A stretch of DNA of 64,000 nucleotides from an uncultured Erysipelotrichaceae bacterium (GTDB lineage Bacteria; Bacillota_I; Bacilli_A; Erysipelotrichales; Coprobacillaceae), in NCBI GenBank assembly GCA_900538465.1, contig UPXV01000011.1, positions 1-64,000 on the forward strand, given 5' to 3'. Below are positions 49,417 through 57,528 of the stretch, one piece after another; the stretch's first letter is position 1, and every line of letters begins with the position of its first letter. Under the pieces are notes generated by a model. It was not told the origin of the DNA, made no database searches, and worked only from the letters and a program-made list of their open reading frames with translations. The position numbers and the translations under genes are program-made.

Positions 49417-51234
49417 ATGGCAAAAATCAGACAGTTAGATGATGTTTTATCGAATAAAATAGCGGCTGGTGAAGTTGTTGAAAGACCCTATAGTGTTGTC
49501 AAAGAACTTTTAGAAAACAGTATTGATGCTTGTGCATCAAGAGTTGATGTTTTTATTGAAGATGGGGGATTACAAAAAATCAAAGTTGTTGATAATGGAG
49601 AAGGTATGAGCTATGAAGATGCCAAAATGTGTTTTTCTCGCCATGCAACAAGTAAAATTAAAGATGATCATGATTTATTTAATATCATGACTTTAGGTTT
49701 TCGTGGTGAAGCGATTCCTTCCATTGCTTCAGTGAGTCACTTTGATTTAAGAACTTCCACTGGAGAACAAGGGACATTTGTGCAATATGAATTTGGAAAA
49801 TATAAAAATGAAGGTGTCTGTGATTTACCAAGAGGAACACAGATGACCGTGACAAAATTATTTCAGAATGTACCGGCTCGTTTAAAATATTTAAAATCAG
49901 TAAACAGTGAATTTGCTGCTGTTCATCAATACGTAGAAAGAATGGCTTTGGCATATCCAAATGTTGCTATGACGCTTTATCATAATGATAAATTGATCTT
50001 TCAAACAAATGGTAAGGGAAATTTATTAGAAGTTGTTGCGAGTATGTATGGAATTGCAACTGCTAAAAATATGATTCCTGTTGAACTTGGAAATGATGAA
50101 TTTACAATCAAGGGTTATATCAGTAAAATCGATACATCACGTGCATCCAAAAGCAATATCATTACACTTGTTAATCACCGTTATGTAAAAAATGCAATGA
50201 GTATTGATGCTATTAATAATGCTTATCGTGCCTATTTGGCAGATAATCGTTATCCCATTGCTATTGTTAATATTGATGTTGATCCTTACTTGGTTGATGT
50301 CAATGTTCATCCTTCTAAATTAGAAGTTCGTTTTTCAAAGGAATATGAGTTAAGAGATTTGATTTTCAATGGTGTAAGTGACGCATTAAAACAAGTGGAT
50401 TTAACATATCAAGTCAAAAATAAACAAACAGAAAGAGAAACATTTAAACCGCAATTAGATCAAGTCACATTTGATTTGCCAGAAGAACCAGTCATCCATG
50501 TAGAACCTGTTATCCAAAAGACACAAACACCTTCAACGTCTGTTGCTTCTTTTGTAAAAGAGGATCAAACAGATTATCAAGAAGATGTTGTTGAAAAAGA
50601 AGAGACAAAAAAACCGGTAGAACAATCTCGACCTTCATTTCAACAAAAACCTCTCAAAGAAAAAATTTATGCGAAAGTTCAAATTCATGGTACATATTTG
50701 ATTGGAGAAAATGAAAAAGGGATGTATCTTGTTGATCAACATGCTGCACAAGAGAGAATCAATTATGAATATTATAAAGAACAATATTCTCATCTTGATT
50801 TAACAATGCAACCTTTACTTGTTCCTTTACAATTTGAATATCCTATGAGTGATTTTCTTTTGTTAGAAGAACGTAAAAGTGTTTTAGAAAAAGTTGGGAT
50901 TCATTTGGAAGTCTTTGGTGAACATGGTTATATTTTAAGAAGTTTACCATTATGGATGAAAAAAATAGATGAAAATGTATTTGTTGAAGAAATGATTCAA
51001 GAAGTTTTACATAAGAATTATTTAGATGTAGTGGCTTTACAAGAACATGCCATTGCAACTTTGAGTTGTAAAGCTTCTTTAAAAGCCAATACATATTTAT
51101 CACTTGGTGATATGCAAACGATTTTTGATAATTTAATGCGTTGTGAGAATCCTTATGTTTGTCCACATGGACGTCCTACGATTCTCTTCTATAGTGATTA
51201 TGAATTAGAAAAAATGTTTAAGAGGGTGGTTTAA
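49417..51234 (+). CDS. mutL: DNA mismatch repair protein MutL
   Basis: GHKL ATPase that couples MutS to strand incision; 605 aa. N-terminal motifs LENSIDA, DNGEGM and GFRGEA. The C-terminal endonuclease motif DQHAAQERINYE (D-Q-H-A-x2-E-x4-E) and CPHGRP are intact, so it should nick DNA itself, consistent with lack of MutH in Firmicutes. A flexible linker around residues 330-430 is rich in Glu, Gln and Thr. The stop overlaps the YvlD-like start by one base. Confidence 0.97.
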   Translation: MAKIRQLDDVLSNKIAAGEVVERPYSVVKELLENSIDACASRVDVFIEDGGLQKIKVVDNGEGMSYEDAKMCFSRHATSKIKDDHDLFNIMTLGFRGEAIPSIASVSHFDLRTSTGEQGTFVQYEFGKYKNEGVCDLPRGTQMTVTKLFQNVPARLKYLKSVNSEFAAVHQYVERMALAYPNVAMTLYHNDKLIFQTNGKGNLLEVVASMYGIATAKNMIPVELGNDEFTIKGYISKIDTSRASKSNIITLVNHRYVKNAMSIDAINNAYRAYLADNRYPIAIVNIDVDPYLVDVNVHPSKLEVRFSKEYELRDLIFNGVSDALKQVDLTYQVKNKQTERETFKPQLDQVTFDLPEEPVIHVEPVIQKTQTPSTSVASFVKEDQTDYQEDVVEKEETKKPVEQSRPSFQQKPLKEKIYAKVQIHGTYLIGENEKGMYLVDQHAAQERINYEYYKEQYSHLDLTMQPLLVPLQFEYPMSDFLLLEERKSVLEKVGIHLEVFGEHGYILRSLPLWMKKIDENVFVEEMIQEVLHKNYLDVVALQEHAIATLSCKASLKANTYLSLGDMQTIFDNLMRCENPYVCPHGRPTILFYSDYELEKMFKRVV

Positions 51235-51593
51235 TGAAAAAAGGAATTGTGAGTTTGGTTTTGGATTTTGTTTTAGGAGCAGCAGTGATTATGTTGATGG
51301 GTTATTTCTTTGATGGTGTTTATGTCAAAGATTTTCAAGTGGCTTTTTTAGTGGCTATTGTTTTGGCTTTATTAAATACATTTATTAAACCTATTTTAAC
51401 AATTATTGCTTTGCCTATTACAATTATGTCTCTTGGTATTTTTCAATTGATTATTAATGGTTTTATTTTATCATTAGCTCAAGATGTTTTAGCACCAGAT
51501 TTTTATATTGAGTCTTTTGGTTTAACAATTGTGGTTTCAATCGTTATTTCAATTTTATATAGTCTTTTAGGAATTGGTAAAGATAATGAATAA
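51234..51593 (+). CDS. YvlD-like (phage-holin family) membrane protein
   Basis: A 119-residue protein with four predicted membrane helices. The motif AIVLALLNTFIKPILTIIALPIT is diagnostic for the YvlD / mycobacteriophage holin superfamily (PF04020-like). Despite the holin name these are chromosomal proteins; YvlD is linked to envelope stress or membrane-lipid effects. It is translationally coupled to mutL on one side and overlaps miaA by 8 nt on the other. Confidence 0.85.
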   Translation: MKKGIVSLVLDFVLGAAVIMLMGYFFDGVYVKDFQVAFLVAIVLALLNTFIKPILTIIALPITIMSLGIFQLIINGFILSLAQDVLAPDFYIESFGLTIVVSIVISILYSLLGIGKDNE

Positions 51594-52494
51594 AGTGATT
51601 GTTGTGATTGGACCAACGAGTGTTGGAAAAACCAAAATGGGTGTTGAACTTGCAAAAGCACTCAATGGTGAAGTCATTAGTGGGGATTCTATGCAAATTT
51701 ATAAATCAATGAATATTGGAACTGCTAAAGTTACTCAAGAAGAAATGGAAGGAATTCCTCATCATTGCATTGATATCTTAGAGCCTTATCAAAACTATAG
51801 TGTCAAAGATTTTCAAGAGACAGTCCGTCAAAAAATCAAAGAAATTACAATGCGAGGAAAAGTGCCAATTCTTGTTGGGGGAACTGGTCTTTATATCAAA
51901 GCAGCTTTATATGATTATGTCTTTAGTGAAACAAAAGATGACCATGAAACATATAAAGAAAAATATAAAGATTATAATAATCAACAATTGTATGATTATT
52001 TAATGGAAATTGATGAGAAAAGTGCATTGGAATTACATCCTAATAACCGTCAAAGAGTGTTACGTGCGATTGCTATTTATGAACAAACAGGACAAAAGAA
52101 AAGTGAAATTTTAGATGAACAAGAACATGTTTGTCTTTATGATGCTTATTTTGTTGGTTTGACAATTGAAAGAGAGCGCCTTTATCAAAGAATAGATCAT
52201 CGTGTTGATATTATGAAAGATATGGGATTAGAAGATGAAGTGACAGCTTTATATCATCAAGGTTTACGAAGAGATAATCAAAGCATGAAAGCCATTGGAT
52301 ATAAAGAATGGTTTGATTATTTTGAAGGTTTGATTGATAAAGAGACTGTTTATGATAATATCAAGAAACATTCACGTCAATACGCGAAGCGTCAATATAC
52401 TTGGTTTAAGAACCAATTTGATGTTCATTGGTATGATGTGAATCTTGAAGATTTTCAAGAGACTGTGGATAATGTTTTAAAGGATATTTGTTAG
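51586..52494 (+). CDS. miaA: tRNA dimethylallyltransferase
   Basis: Transfers an isopentenyl group to A37 of tRNA, preparing the substrate for MiaB; 302 aa. P-loop GPTSVGKTK near residue 9, SGDSMQIYKSMNIGTAK near 33, VGGTGLYIKA near 98 and the C-terminal QYAKRQYTWF. ATG 51586 is chosen; the TTG at 51574 lacks a ribosome site. Gene ends in a terminator. Confidence 0.96.
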   Translation: MNKVIVVIGPTSVGKTKMGVELAKALNGEVISGDSMQIYKSMNIGTAKVTQEEMEGIPHHCIDILEPYQNYSVKDFQETVRQKIKEITMRGKVPILVGGTGLYIKAALYDYVFSETKDDHETYKEKYKDYNNQQLYDYLMEIDEKSALELHPNNRQRVLRAIAIYEQTGQKKSEILDEQEHVCLYDAYFVGLTIERERLYQRIDHRVDIMKDMGLEDEVTALYHQGLRRDNQSMKAIGYKEWFDYFEGLIDKETVYDNIKKHSRQYAKRQYTWFKNQFDVHWYDVNLEDFQETVDNVLKDIC

Positions 52495-52508
52495 AGAATA
52501 TCCTTTTT
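52479..52508 (+). terminator. Terminator after miaA
   Basis: 10-bp perfect stem (52479-52488 with 52497-52506) followed by T, with the stop codon in the loop. Confidence 0.82.
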
Positions 52509-52603
52509 CTTGTTTTGCAACTGATGGTTGTCACTTTTCTAAGTGATAGTTGATTGTGTTTTGTTGATGATATTATATAATGAATAAAAAAGGAGTGGGG
52601 ATT

Positions 52604-53358
52604 ATGATGTTACAGGAAAATTTAATAAGATTAAGAAAGCAAAAAGGCTATTCACAAGAAGAGTTGGCTTATCAATTGGGTGTTTCTAGACAATCTGTAA
52701 GCAAATGGGAAAGTGGTTCATCAATTCCTGAACTTGATCGTTTGGTGGAAATATCAGAATTATATGGTGTGACATTGGATGAACTTGTAAAGGGAGAAAG
52801 TTCCATTGCCCAAGGGATGATTGTAACAGATGAACAGTTGCATCGTGTTATCAGGAAAAGTAAAGAGTTTGAATATAAGAGTCACTTAAAAATTGGCAAT
52901 TTACCACTTGTTCATATTCATTTGGGGTATGGAAAAAAATTGCCAAAGGAGTCATCGCAATTGGAAATACTGCTGTTGGTATTTTAAGTTTGGGAGGTTT
53001 ATCATTTGGGATCTTGTCACTAGGTGGTGTCGGAATTGGCTTGTTAAGCATTGGTGGTTTCGCAATCGGTGGTTTGTGTTTTGGTGGAATTGGTTTTGGT
53101 TATATGGCAGTAGGTGGTCTTGCAATTGGTATTTATGCTTGTGGAGGTTTGGCAATTGGGCAAAGTCTTGCAATCGGTGGAAAAGCTATTGGACATATCG
53201 CAATTGGTGGCAGTGTGACAGGAGATTATTGCTTACAAGGAGCGAATATTACTGGACGTGAGATTTCAATCTTTTTACGTTCAGTTCCTGAGTCATTACC
53301 AAGTTGGTTGTTTGATATTTTGACTTCTTCAAGTCTTTCAATAATGAAAATAAAATAG
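52604..53358 (+). pseudogene. XRE-type regulator with AIG-repeat domain, split by a frameshift
   Basis: N-terminal XRE helix-turn-helix (residues about 5-60, YSQEELAYQLGVSRQSVSKWESG), then a C-terminal region of repeated GG-L-A-I-G/GGLSFG units with strong beta-helix or membrane character. Read straight, the first frame stops at 52987. A -1 shift at the A7 run 52933-52939 restores a continuous protein through IAKGVIAIGNTAVGILS to the stop at 53358, about 251 residues. The intact relatives of this family read through here. It may be a loss-of-function indel, a phase-variable tract, or programmed slippage. ATG 52604 has AAGGAG 8 nt upstream. Confidence 0.8.
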
Positions 53359-53386
53359 ACCATTTCATTTGATGGTCTATTTTTTC
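53352..53386. terminator. Strong bidirectional terminator
   Basis: 12-bp perfect stem (53352-53363 with 53372-53383), 8-nt loop, T-run. It serves the converging regulator and rarA genes. Confidence 0.88.
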
Positions 53387-54645
53387 TTTGTGTTATTTAA
53401 TTCTTTTATACGGCTTGTTCGTCCATGTTTTAAAATTCGACGATAGTTTTCAGCCAAAGCTTTTTCATAGTTGCTTGTCATCCAAGGGATATAGAATTGT
53501 TCACCTTTTAATTGTTCTGGAAGATATTGAATATATTCCCAAAGTTCAGGACGACTATAATCGTATTTTTCGTCTTCTTCTAAGCCTACAGGCGATAAAC
53601 GTAAATATTGGGGTGCTGGATAGGGATGAACGGAAAGTGAGCTTAAAGCAGCGTCTATAGCGTTTTCTGAGGATTTTGATTTAGGTGAAAGACACAAATC
53701 AATAATAGCACTTGCTAGAGGAATACGAGCTTCAGGAAATCCAATCACTTTAGCAGCTTGAAAAGCAATGACTGTACGCATACAAGCATTCGGATTGGCA
53801 AGGCCAATGTCTTCATAAGCCGTTGTAATGACACGACGCTCTAATGATTCAATATCATTGGCTTCAATGAGTTTACCTAAATAATACATAGCACCATTAG
53901 GATCACTTCCACGAATTGATTTTTGTAAACCACTTAAAGTATCATAATATTGATCTTCATCTTTATCAAATTGAGCATTGGCTTTACGAATAGAATTTTT
54001 AACCATATCGATTGTAATATGTTGATCATCAGTTAAAATACTCGCCAATTCTAAACAATTATACGCATAACGGATATCTCCACTACTTAACTTTGCAATA
54101 TATTCTAATACCTCATCATCAACAATATATTGACCTTGTAAACCTCTTTCATCTTTGATTGCTCGTTTTAATCCTTCAATGATATCTTCTAAACGTAAAG
54201 GTTTAACTTCAATAATCTGACAGCGAGAACGAATGGCAGGATTAATAGAGTGATAGGGATTAGCAGTTGTACAACCAGCAATAATTAATAACCCATTTTC
54301 AATATGAGGCAATAAATGATCTTGTTTATCTTTATTTAAACGATGAACTTCATCAATAATAACAAACAATTCACCACTCATCTTTGCCTCTTCAATGATC
54401 ATATCCATTTCTTTTTTATTACCAGTAGAAGCATTAAAAATACGATAAGGAATATTCAAATCATTTGCAAGGGCACTTGCTAGAGTTGTCTTTCCACATC
54501 CAGGAGGCCCATATAAAATACAAGACATGGGATGTTTCTTTTTAACAAATTGAGAAAATATTGCCTTTTCTCCAATGATATGATTTTGACCTAAAACATC
54601 ATTTAATGATGTTGGGCGCATACGATGTGCTAATGTAGAAGCCAT
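53377..54645 (-). CDS. rarA: Replication-associated recombination ATPase RarA (MgsA)
   Basis: Clamp-loader-like AAA+ ATPase acting at stalled forks; 422 aa. P-loop GPPGCGKTT near residue 46, Walker B FVIIDEVHRL near 95, sensor GCTTANPYHSINPAIRSRC near 123, and the C-terminal tetramerisation domain after residue 260 (GSDPNGAMYYLGKLIEAND, HPYPAPQYL). Start preceded by AAAGGAAAGATATT. Monocistronic, divergent from dtd. Confidence 0.94.
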   Translation of the reverse strand: MASTLAHRMRPTSLNDVLGQNHIIGEKAIFSQFVKKKHPMSCILYGPPGCGKTTLASALANDLNIPYRIFNASTGNKKEMDMIIEEAKMSGELFVIIDEVHRLNKDKQDHLLPHIENGLLIIAGCTTANPYHSINPAIRSRCQIIEVKPLRLEDIIEGLKRAIKDERGLQGQYIVDDEVLEYIAKLSSGDIRYAYNCLELASILTDDQHITIDMVKNSIRKANAQFDKDEDQYYDTLSGLQKSIRGSDPNGAMYYLGKLIEANDIESLERRVITTAYEDIGLANPNACMRTVIAFQAAKVIGFPEARIPLASAIIDLCLSPKSKSSENAIDAALSSLSVHPYPAPQYLRLSPVGLEEDEKYDYSRPELWEYIQYLPEQLKGEQFYIPWMTSNYEKALAENYRRILKHGRTSRIKELNNTKKK

Positions 54646-54723
54646 AATATCTTTCCTTTTCTTATAAATTTGCTATAATAGATTATAACATTATTTGAAG
54701 TAGAATGATAGGAGAAGTTCAGT

Positions 54724-55176
54724 ATGAAAATGGTTATACAACGTGTAAAAGAGAGTTCAGTCACAATTGATGGTCAAGTTCATGGACAAATCGAAAAAGG
54801 TTTTATGGTTTTGGTTGGCTTCTGTGAAGGTGATAATCAATCAGTCATTGATAAAATGGTAGAAAAGATGATTCATTTGCGTATTTTTGAAGATGAACAA
54901 GGAAAAATGAATTTATCACTTCAGGATGTAGGAGGTAGTATTCTTTCCATTTCACAATTTACTTTATATGCAGATTGTCGTAAAGGCAGAAGACCAAGTT
55001 TTATTGATGCTGCTAAACCTGATATTGCAATTCCTTTATATGATTATTTCAATCAAAAAATCAATGATTGTGGAATTCATGTTGAAACAGGTGTTTTTGG
55101 AGCTGATATGAAAGTTTCATTGTTAAATGATGGACCAGTCACAATTCTTTTAGATAGTCAAGAAATTTGTAAATAG
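54724..55176 (+). CDS. dtd: D-aminoacyl-tRNA deacylase
   Basis: Removes D-amino acids and glycine mischarged on tRNA; 150 aa, cytoplasmic dimer. Catalytic motifs SQFTLYADCRKGRRPSF near residue 77 and NDGPVTILLDS near the C-terminus are both intact. Start after AGGAGAAGTTCAGT. A hairpin with T-run lies about 100 bp downstream. Confidence 0.95.
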   Translation: MKMVIQRVKESSVTIDGQVHGQIEKGFMVLVGFCEGDNQSVIDKMVEKMIHLRIFEDEQGKMNLSLQDVGGSILSISQFTLYADCRKGRRPSFIDAAKPDIAIPLYDYFNQKINDCGIHVETGVFGADMKVSLLNDGPVTILLDSQEICK

Positions 55177-55440
55177 ATATGTTTTTCATGTGGAAAAGAT
55201 TAACGTATGAGGAAGATGTGAATAATTATTACAAAAAATGATTATCAACTTGATGGTGGACTCATTGAAGAAAGAAGAATTTACAAATGATGTAAATTCT
55301 TTTTTGTTATAATAAAAGAAGATCATAGATATTTTTTGATTGTTTTTCCTGATGACAAAATTATAGGAGAAAGAATAATTAATGAAAATGTATGTAAATC
55401 AATTTATCGTTAATCAATATAAAAATAATTATTATGAGAA
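55177..55440 (+). other. Gene-poor stretch with possible decayed coding remnant
   Basis: No complete gene seen. Two short frames look protein-like: about 22 codons from ~55213 (IITKNDYQLDGGLIEERRIYK) and about 32 codons from ~55310 (EDHRYFLIVFPDDKIIGER), in different frames and separated by a terminator-like hairpin. They may be remains of a broken gene. Nothing firm can be assigned. Confidence 0.3.
55276..55306 (+). terminator. Probable terminator downstream of dtd
   Basis: 10-bp perfect stem (55276-55285 with 55291-55300), loop AATGA, then TTTTTG. Confidence 0.75.
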
Positions 55441-55471
55441 GAAAAAAGAGACGTTGGATGAAACGTCTCTT
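55441..55471 (-). terminator. Terminator of the GNB/LNB operon
   Basis: 10-bp perfect stem (55446-55455 with 55462-55471). On the minus strand it is followed by TTTTTTC, 17 nt after the kinase stop codon. Confidence 0.88.
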
Positions 55472-55487
55472 AAGGGGTAGGAGTATT

Positions 55488-56597
55488 TTATTTATTATAT
55501 TTTGATACAATGTCATTCATTGTATCCCATTTCTTTTCCATATCACTCACTAACTTAAATTGTGTTCTGCAACGATCTAAGTTATGTGTAGGATATTTTA
55601 TTTTGAAATAAGTATCACCTTGTAGGTAATCTGTTAAAAAACGCATTCCACATTCAAATGTCATCACTTTGGCACCGAGTGGTAAAGCTTTGATTTCTTC
55701 ATCTGTTAAACGACCAGCACATCCTTCAATGAAACCTTTTGTATAAACTTCAAAGAGATGCATATCACATTCGATTTTTGATAAATCTTTTTCATCTTCA
55801 GCACCTGTACTTGCACCAAAACGAATAGAATCACCAAAGTCATTAATAGCAAGTCCTGGCATAACAGTGTCCAAATCAATAACACATATTCCTTGATGTG
55901 TTTTATCATCAATTAATACGTTATTTAATTTTGTATCATTATGAGTAACACGGAGAGGGAGTTTTCCTTCTGCTTGCATATCTGTAAGTACATTTGCTAA
56001 ATCTTCATGATCTAATACGAATTGTATTTCATCTTGAACATCTTTCACACGTGCACAAATATTTTTTGCTACTGCATCTTTGAAAACTTCAAATCTTGCT
56101 TTTGTATTATGGAAATCTGGAATTGTTTCATGAAGTGTTTCTGCAGGGTAATCGGCAAGTAAACTTTGGAATTTACCAAAGGCGAGGGCACTTTGATAAA
56201 AGTCTTCATCACATTTGACTTCATCATAGCCAGTTGCACAAGTAATGAAATGATAAGCACGCCAATAGTTTCCTTCACTATCTAGATAATATGGTTTTCC
56301 AGATTTATTTAAAATAACAGTTAATGTTTCTCTTTCAGGATCACCGTTATTTTTAATGATTTTTTCTCTTAAAAAAGCAGTCACATTTAAAATGTTTTCC
56401 ATTAATTGTACAGGTTCTTTGAAAATTGAGGTATTCATTCTTTGTAAGATAATAGGGACAACACCCATATGTTTAATCTTATATTCTAATAAATACGTAT
56501 CATTGATATGACCACTTCCATAAGGCTCACATTTGATTAAGGATCCAACAAAATCAAAATGCGAAATAACTTCTCTTAATAGATATTGATTAATCAT
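55488..56597 (-). CDS. nahK: N-acetylhexosamine 1-kinase-like (NahK)
   Basis: Aminoglycoside-phosphotransferase-fold kinase (369 aa) that puts phosphate on the anomeric C1 of GlcNAc or GalNAc released by the GH112 phosphorylase. Visible: EPYGSGHINDTYLLEY nucleotide loop near residue 24, catalytic loop THNDTKLNNVLID near 218 and metal-binding VIDLDTVMPGL near 240. Last gene of the minus-strand operon, overlapping the nucleotidyltransferase by 8 nt. ATG 56597 is chosen, 9 nt from GGGG. Assignment uses family plus context. Confidence 0.85.
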   Translation of the reverse strand: MINQYLLREVISHFDFVGSLIKCEPYGSGHINDTYLLEYKIKHMGVVPIILQRMNTSIFKEPVQLMENILNVTAFLREKIIKNNGDPERETLTVILNKSGKPYYLDSEGNYWRAYHFITCATGYDEVKCDEDFYQSALAFGKFQSLLADYPAETLHETIPDFHNTKARFEVFKDAVAKNICARVKDVQDEIQFVLDHEDLANVLTDMQAEGKLPLRVTHNDTKLNNVLIDDKTHQGICVIDLDTVMPGLAINDFGDSIRFGASTGAEDEKDLSKIECDMHLFEVYTKGFIEGCAGRLTDEEIKALPLGAKVMTFECGMRFLTDYLQGDTYFKIKYPTHNLDRCRTQFKLVSDMEKKWDTMNDIVSKYNK

Positions 56598-57516
56598 GAT
56601 GATCACCCCATAATTTTTGAGGATATATACCTTGATCTTTCATATCTTGAATAGCTTTCATAATTATTGGTTTATCTTCACGATAAGTAACACCATACCA
56701 TTGGTCTTCAGTTGTTAAAACTTCAACAGTTGCTTTGTTTTCATGAAGTAAACGACTGACAACACTTGGAATGAAATATTCACATTTTAAAGGATTACTT
56801 TTTAATCCTTCATCTAAGAAAGCTTGGAATCCATCACCAATTTCTTTCATAATACTTTTTGAAAATCCCCAAAGATTCATAGAAACAGTGGCGTGAGTTG
56901 GAAGATCAATCCATTGATCATTGTCTTCATAAGCTGCACCTTGTTCTGTCTTTTTAATCTTTGTTCTTTCTGTAACATTTACTAAATAATGATTTTCATC
57001 AACTTCACAGACACCTCTTGCGACAGTTCCATTTTCAGTTAAAGTCTTTTCAATTTGATATCCAACCATTGTATAACGATATTTATCATCATCTTGATGT
57101 GTAGATAAATAATCATAAATGATTTGGAAAGCTTCAACACCATAATAATCATCAGCGTTAATAACAGCAAATGGTCCATCGATGAATTCACGACAACAAT
57201 AAATAGCGTGAGCAGTTCCCCAAGGTTTTACGCGATCCTTAGGAACTGTGTTTCCAGCTGGTAAATCATCAAGCTCTTGGTATGCGTAATGAATTTTCAT
57301 TGTTTTTTCAATACGATCACCAATTGCTTCTTTAAAATCTTTTTCATTTTCTTTTTTTATGATGAAGATGACTTCATCAAATCCGGCGCGGGCAGCATCA
57401 TAAAGTGAAAAATCAATGATAATATGACCATCTTGATCAATAGGATCTATTTGTTTTAATCCACCATAACGACTTCCCATTCCAGCAGCCATAATGACTA
57501 ATACTGGTTTTTTCAT
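56590..57516 (-). CDS. Sugar-phosphate nucleotidyltransferase
   Basis: Nucleotide-sugar pyrophosphorylase of 308 aa, likely converting the hexosamine-1-phosphate made by the neighbouring kinase to a UDP- or dTDP-sugar. N-terminal motif VIMAAGMGSRYGGLKQ (G-x-G-S-R) at residues 6-21, then DPIDQDGHIIIDFS, the GTAHAIYC region and PFAVINADDYYG (metal Asp). Classical LNB pathways use a GalT-type uridylyltransferase here; this gene may replace it. ATG 57516 is 6 nt from GGAGG; ATG 57522 is too close. Confidence 0.82.
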   Translation of the reverse strand: MKKPVLVIMAAGMGSRYGGLKQIDPIDQDGHIIIDFSLYDAARAGFDEVIFIIKKENEKDFKEAIGDRIEKTMKIHYAYQELDDLPAGNTVPKDRVKPWGTAHAIYCCREFIDGPFAVINADDYYGVEAFQIIYDYLSTHQDDDKYRYTMVGYQIEKTLTENGTVARGVCEVDENHYLVNVTERTKIKKTEQGAAYEDNDQWIDLPTHATVSMNLWGFSKSIMKEIGDGFQAFLDEGLKSNPLKCEYFIPSVVSRLLHENKATVEVLTTEDQWYGVTYREDKPIIMKAIQDMKDQGIYPQKLWGDHHD

Positions 57517-57528
57517 AGCCATCCTCCT

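Noticed and set aside
51234..51593. Prophage holin
   Set aside because: The YvlD family is chromosomal despite its name, and no phage structural or lysis genes are nearby.
52990..53250. Repeat array resembling CRISPR or tandem repeat DNA
   Set aside because: The periodicity is codon-level (GGLAIG protein repeats) with no uniform spacers.
52893..53261. Trp-rich 122-codon frame
   Set aside because: It is the third frame of the Gly-rich AIG-repeat region (GGN GGN codons read as TGG); the repeat frame is the coding one.
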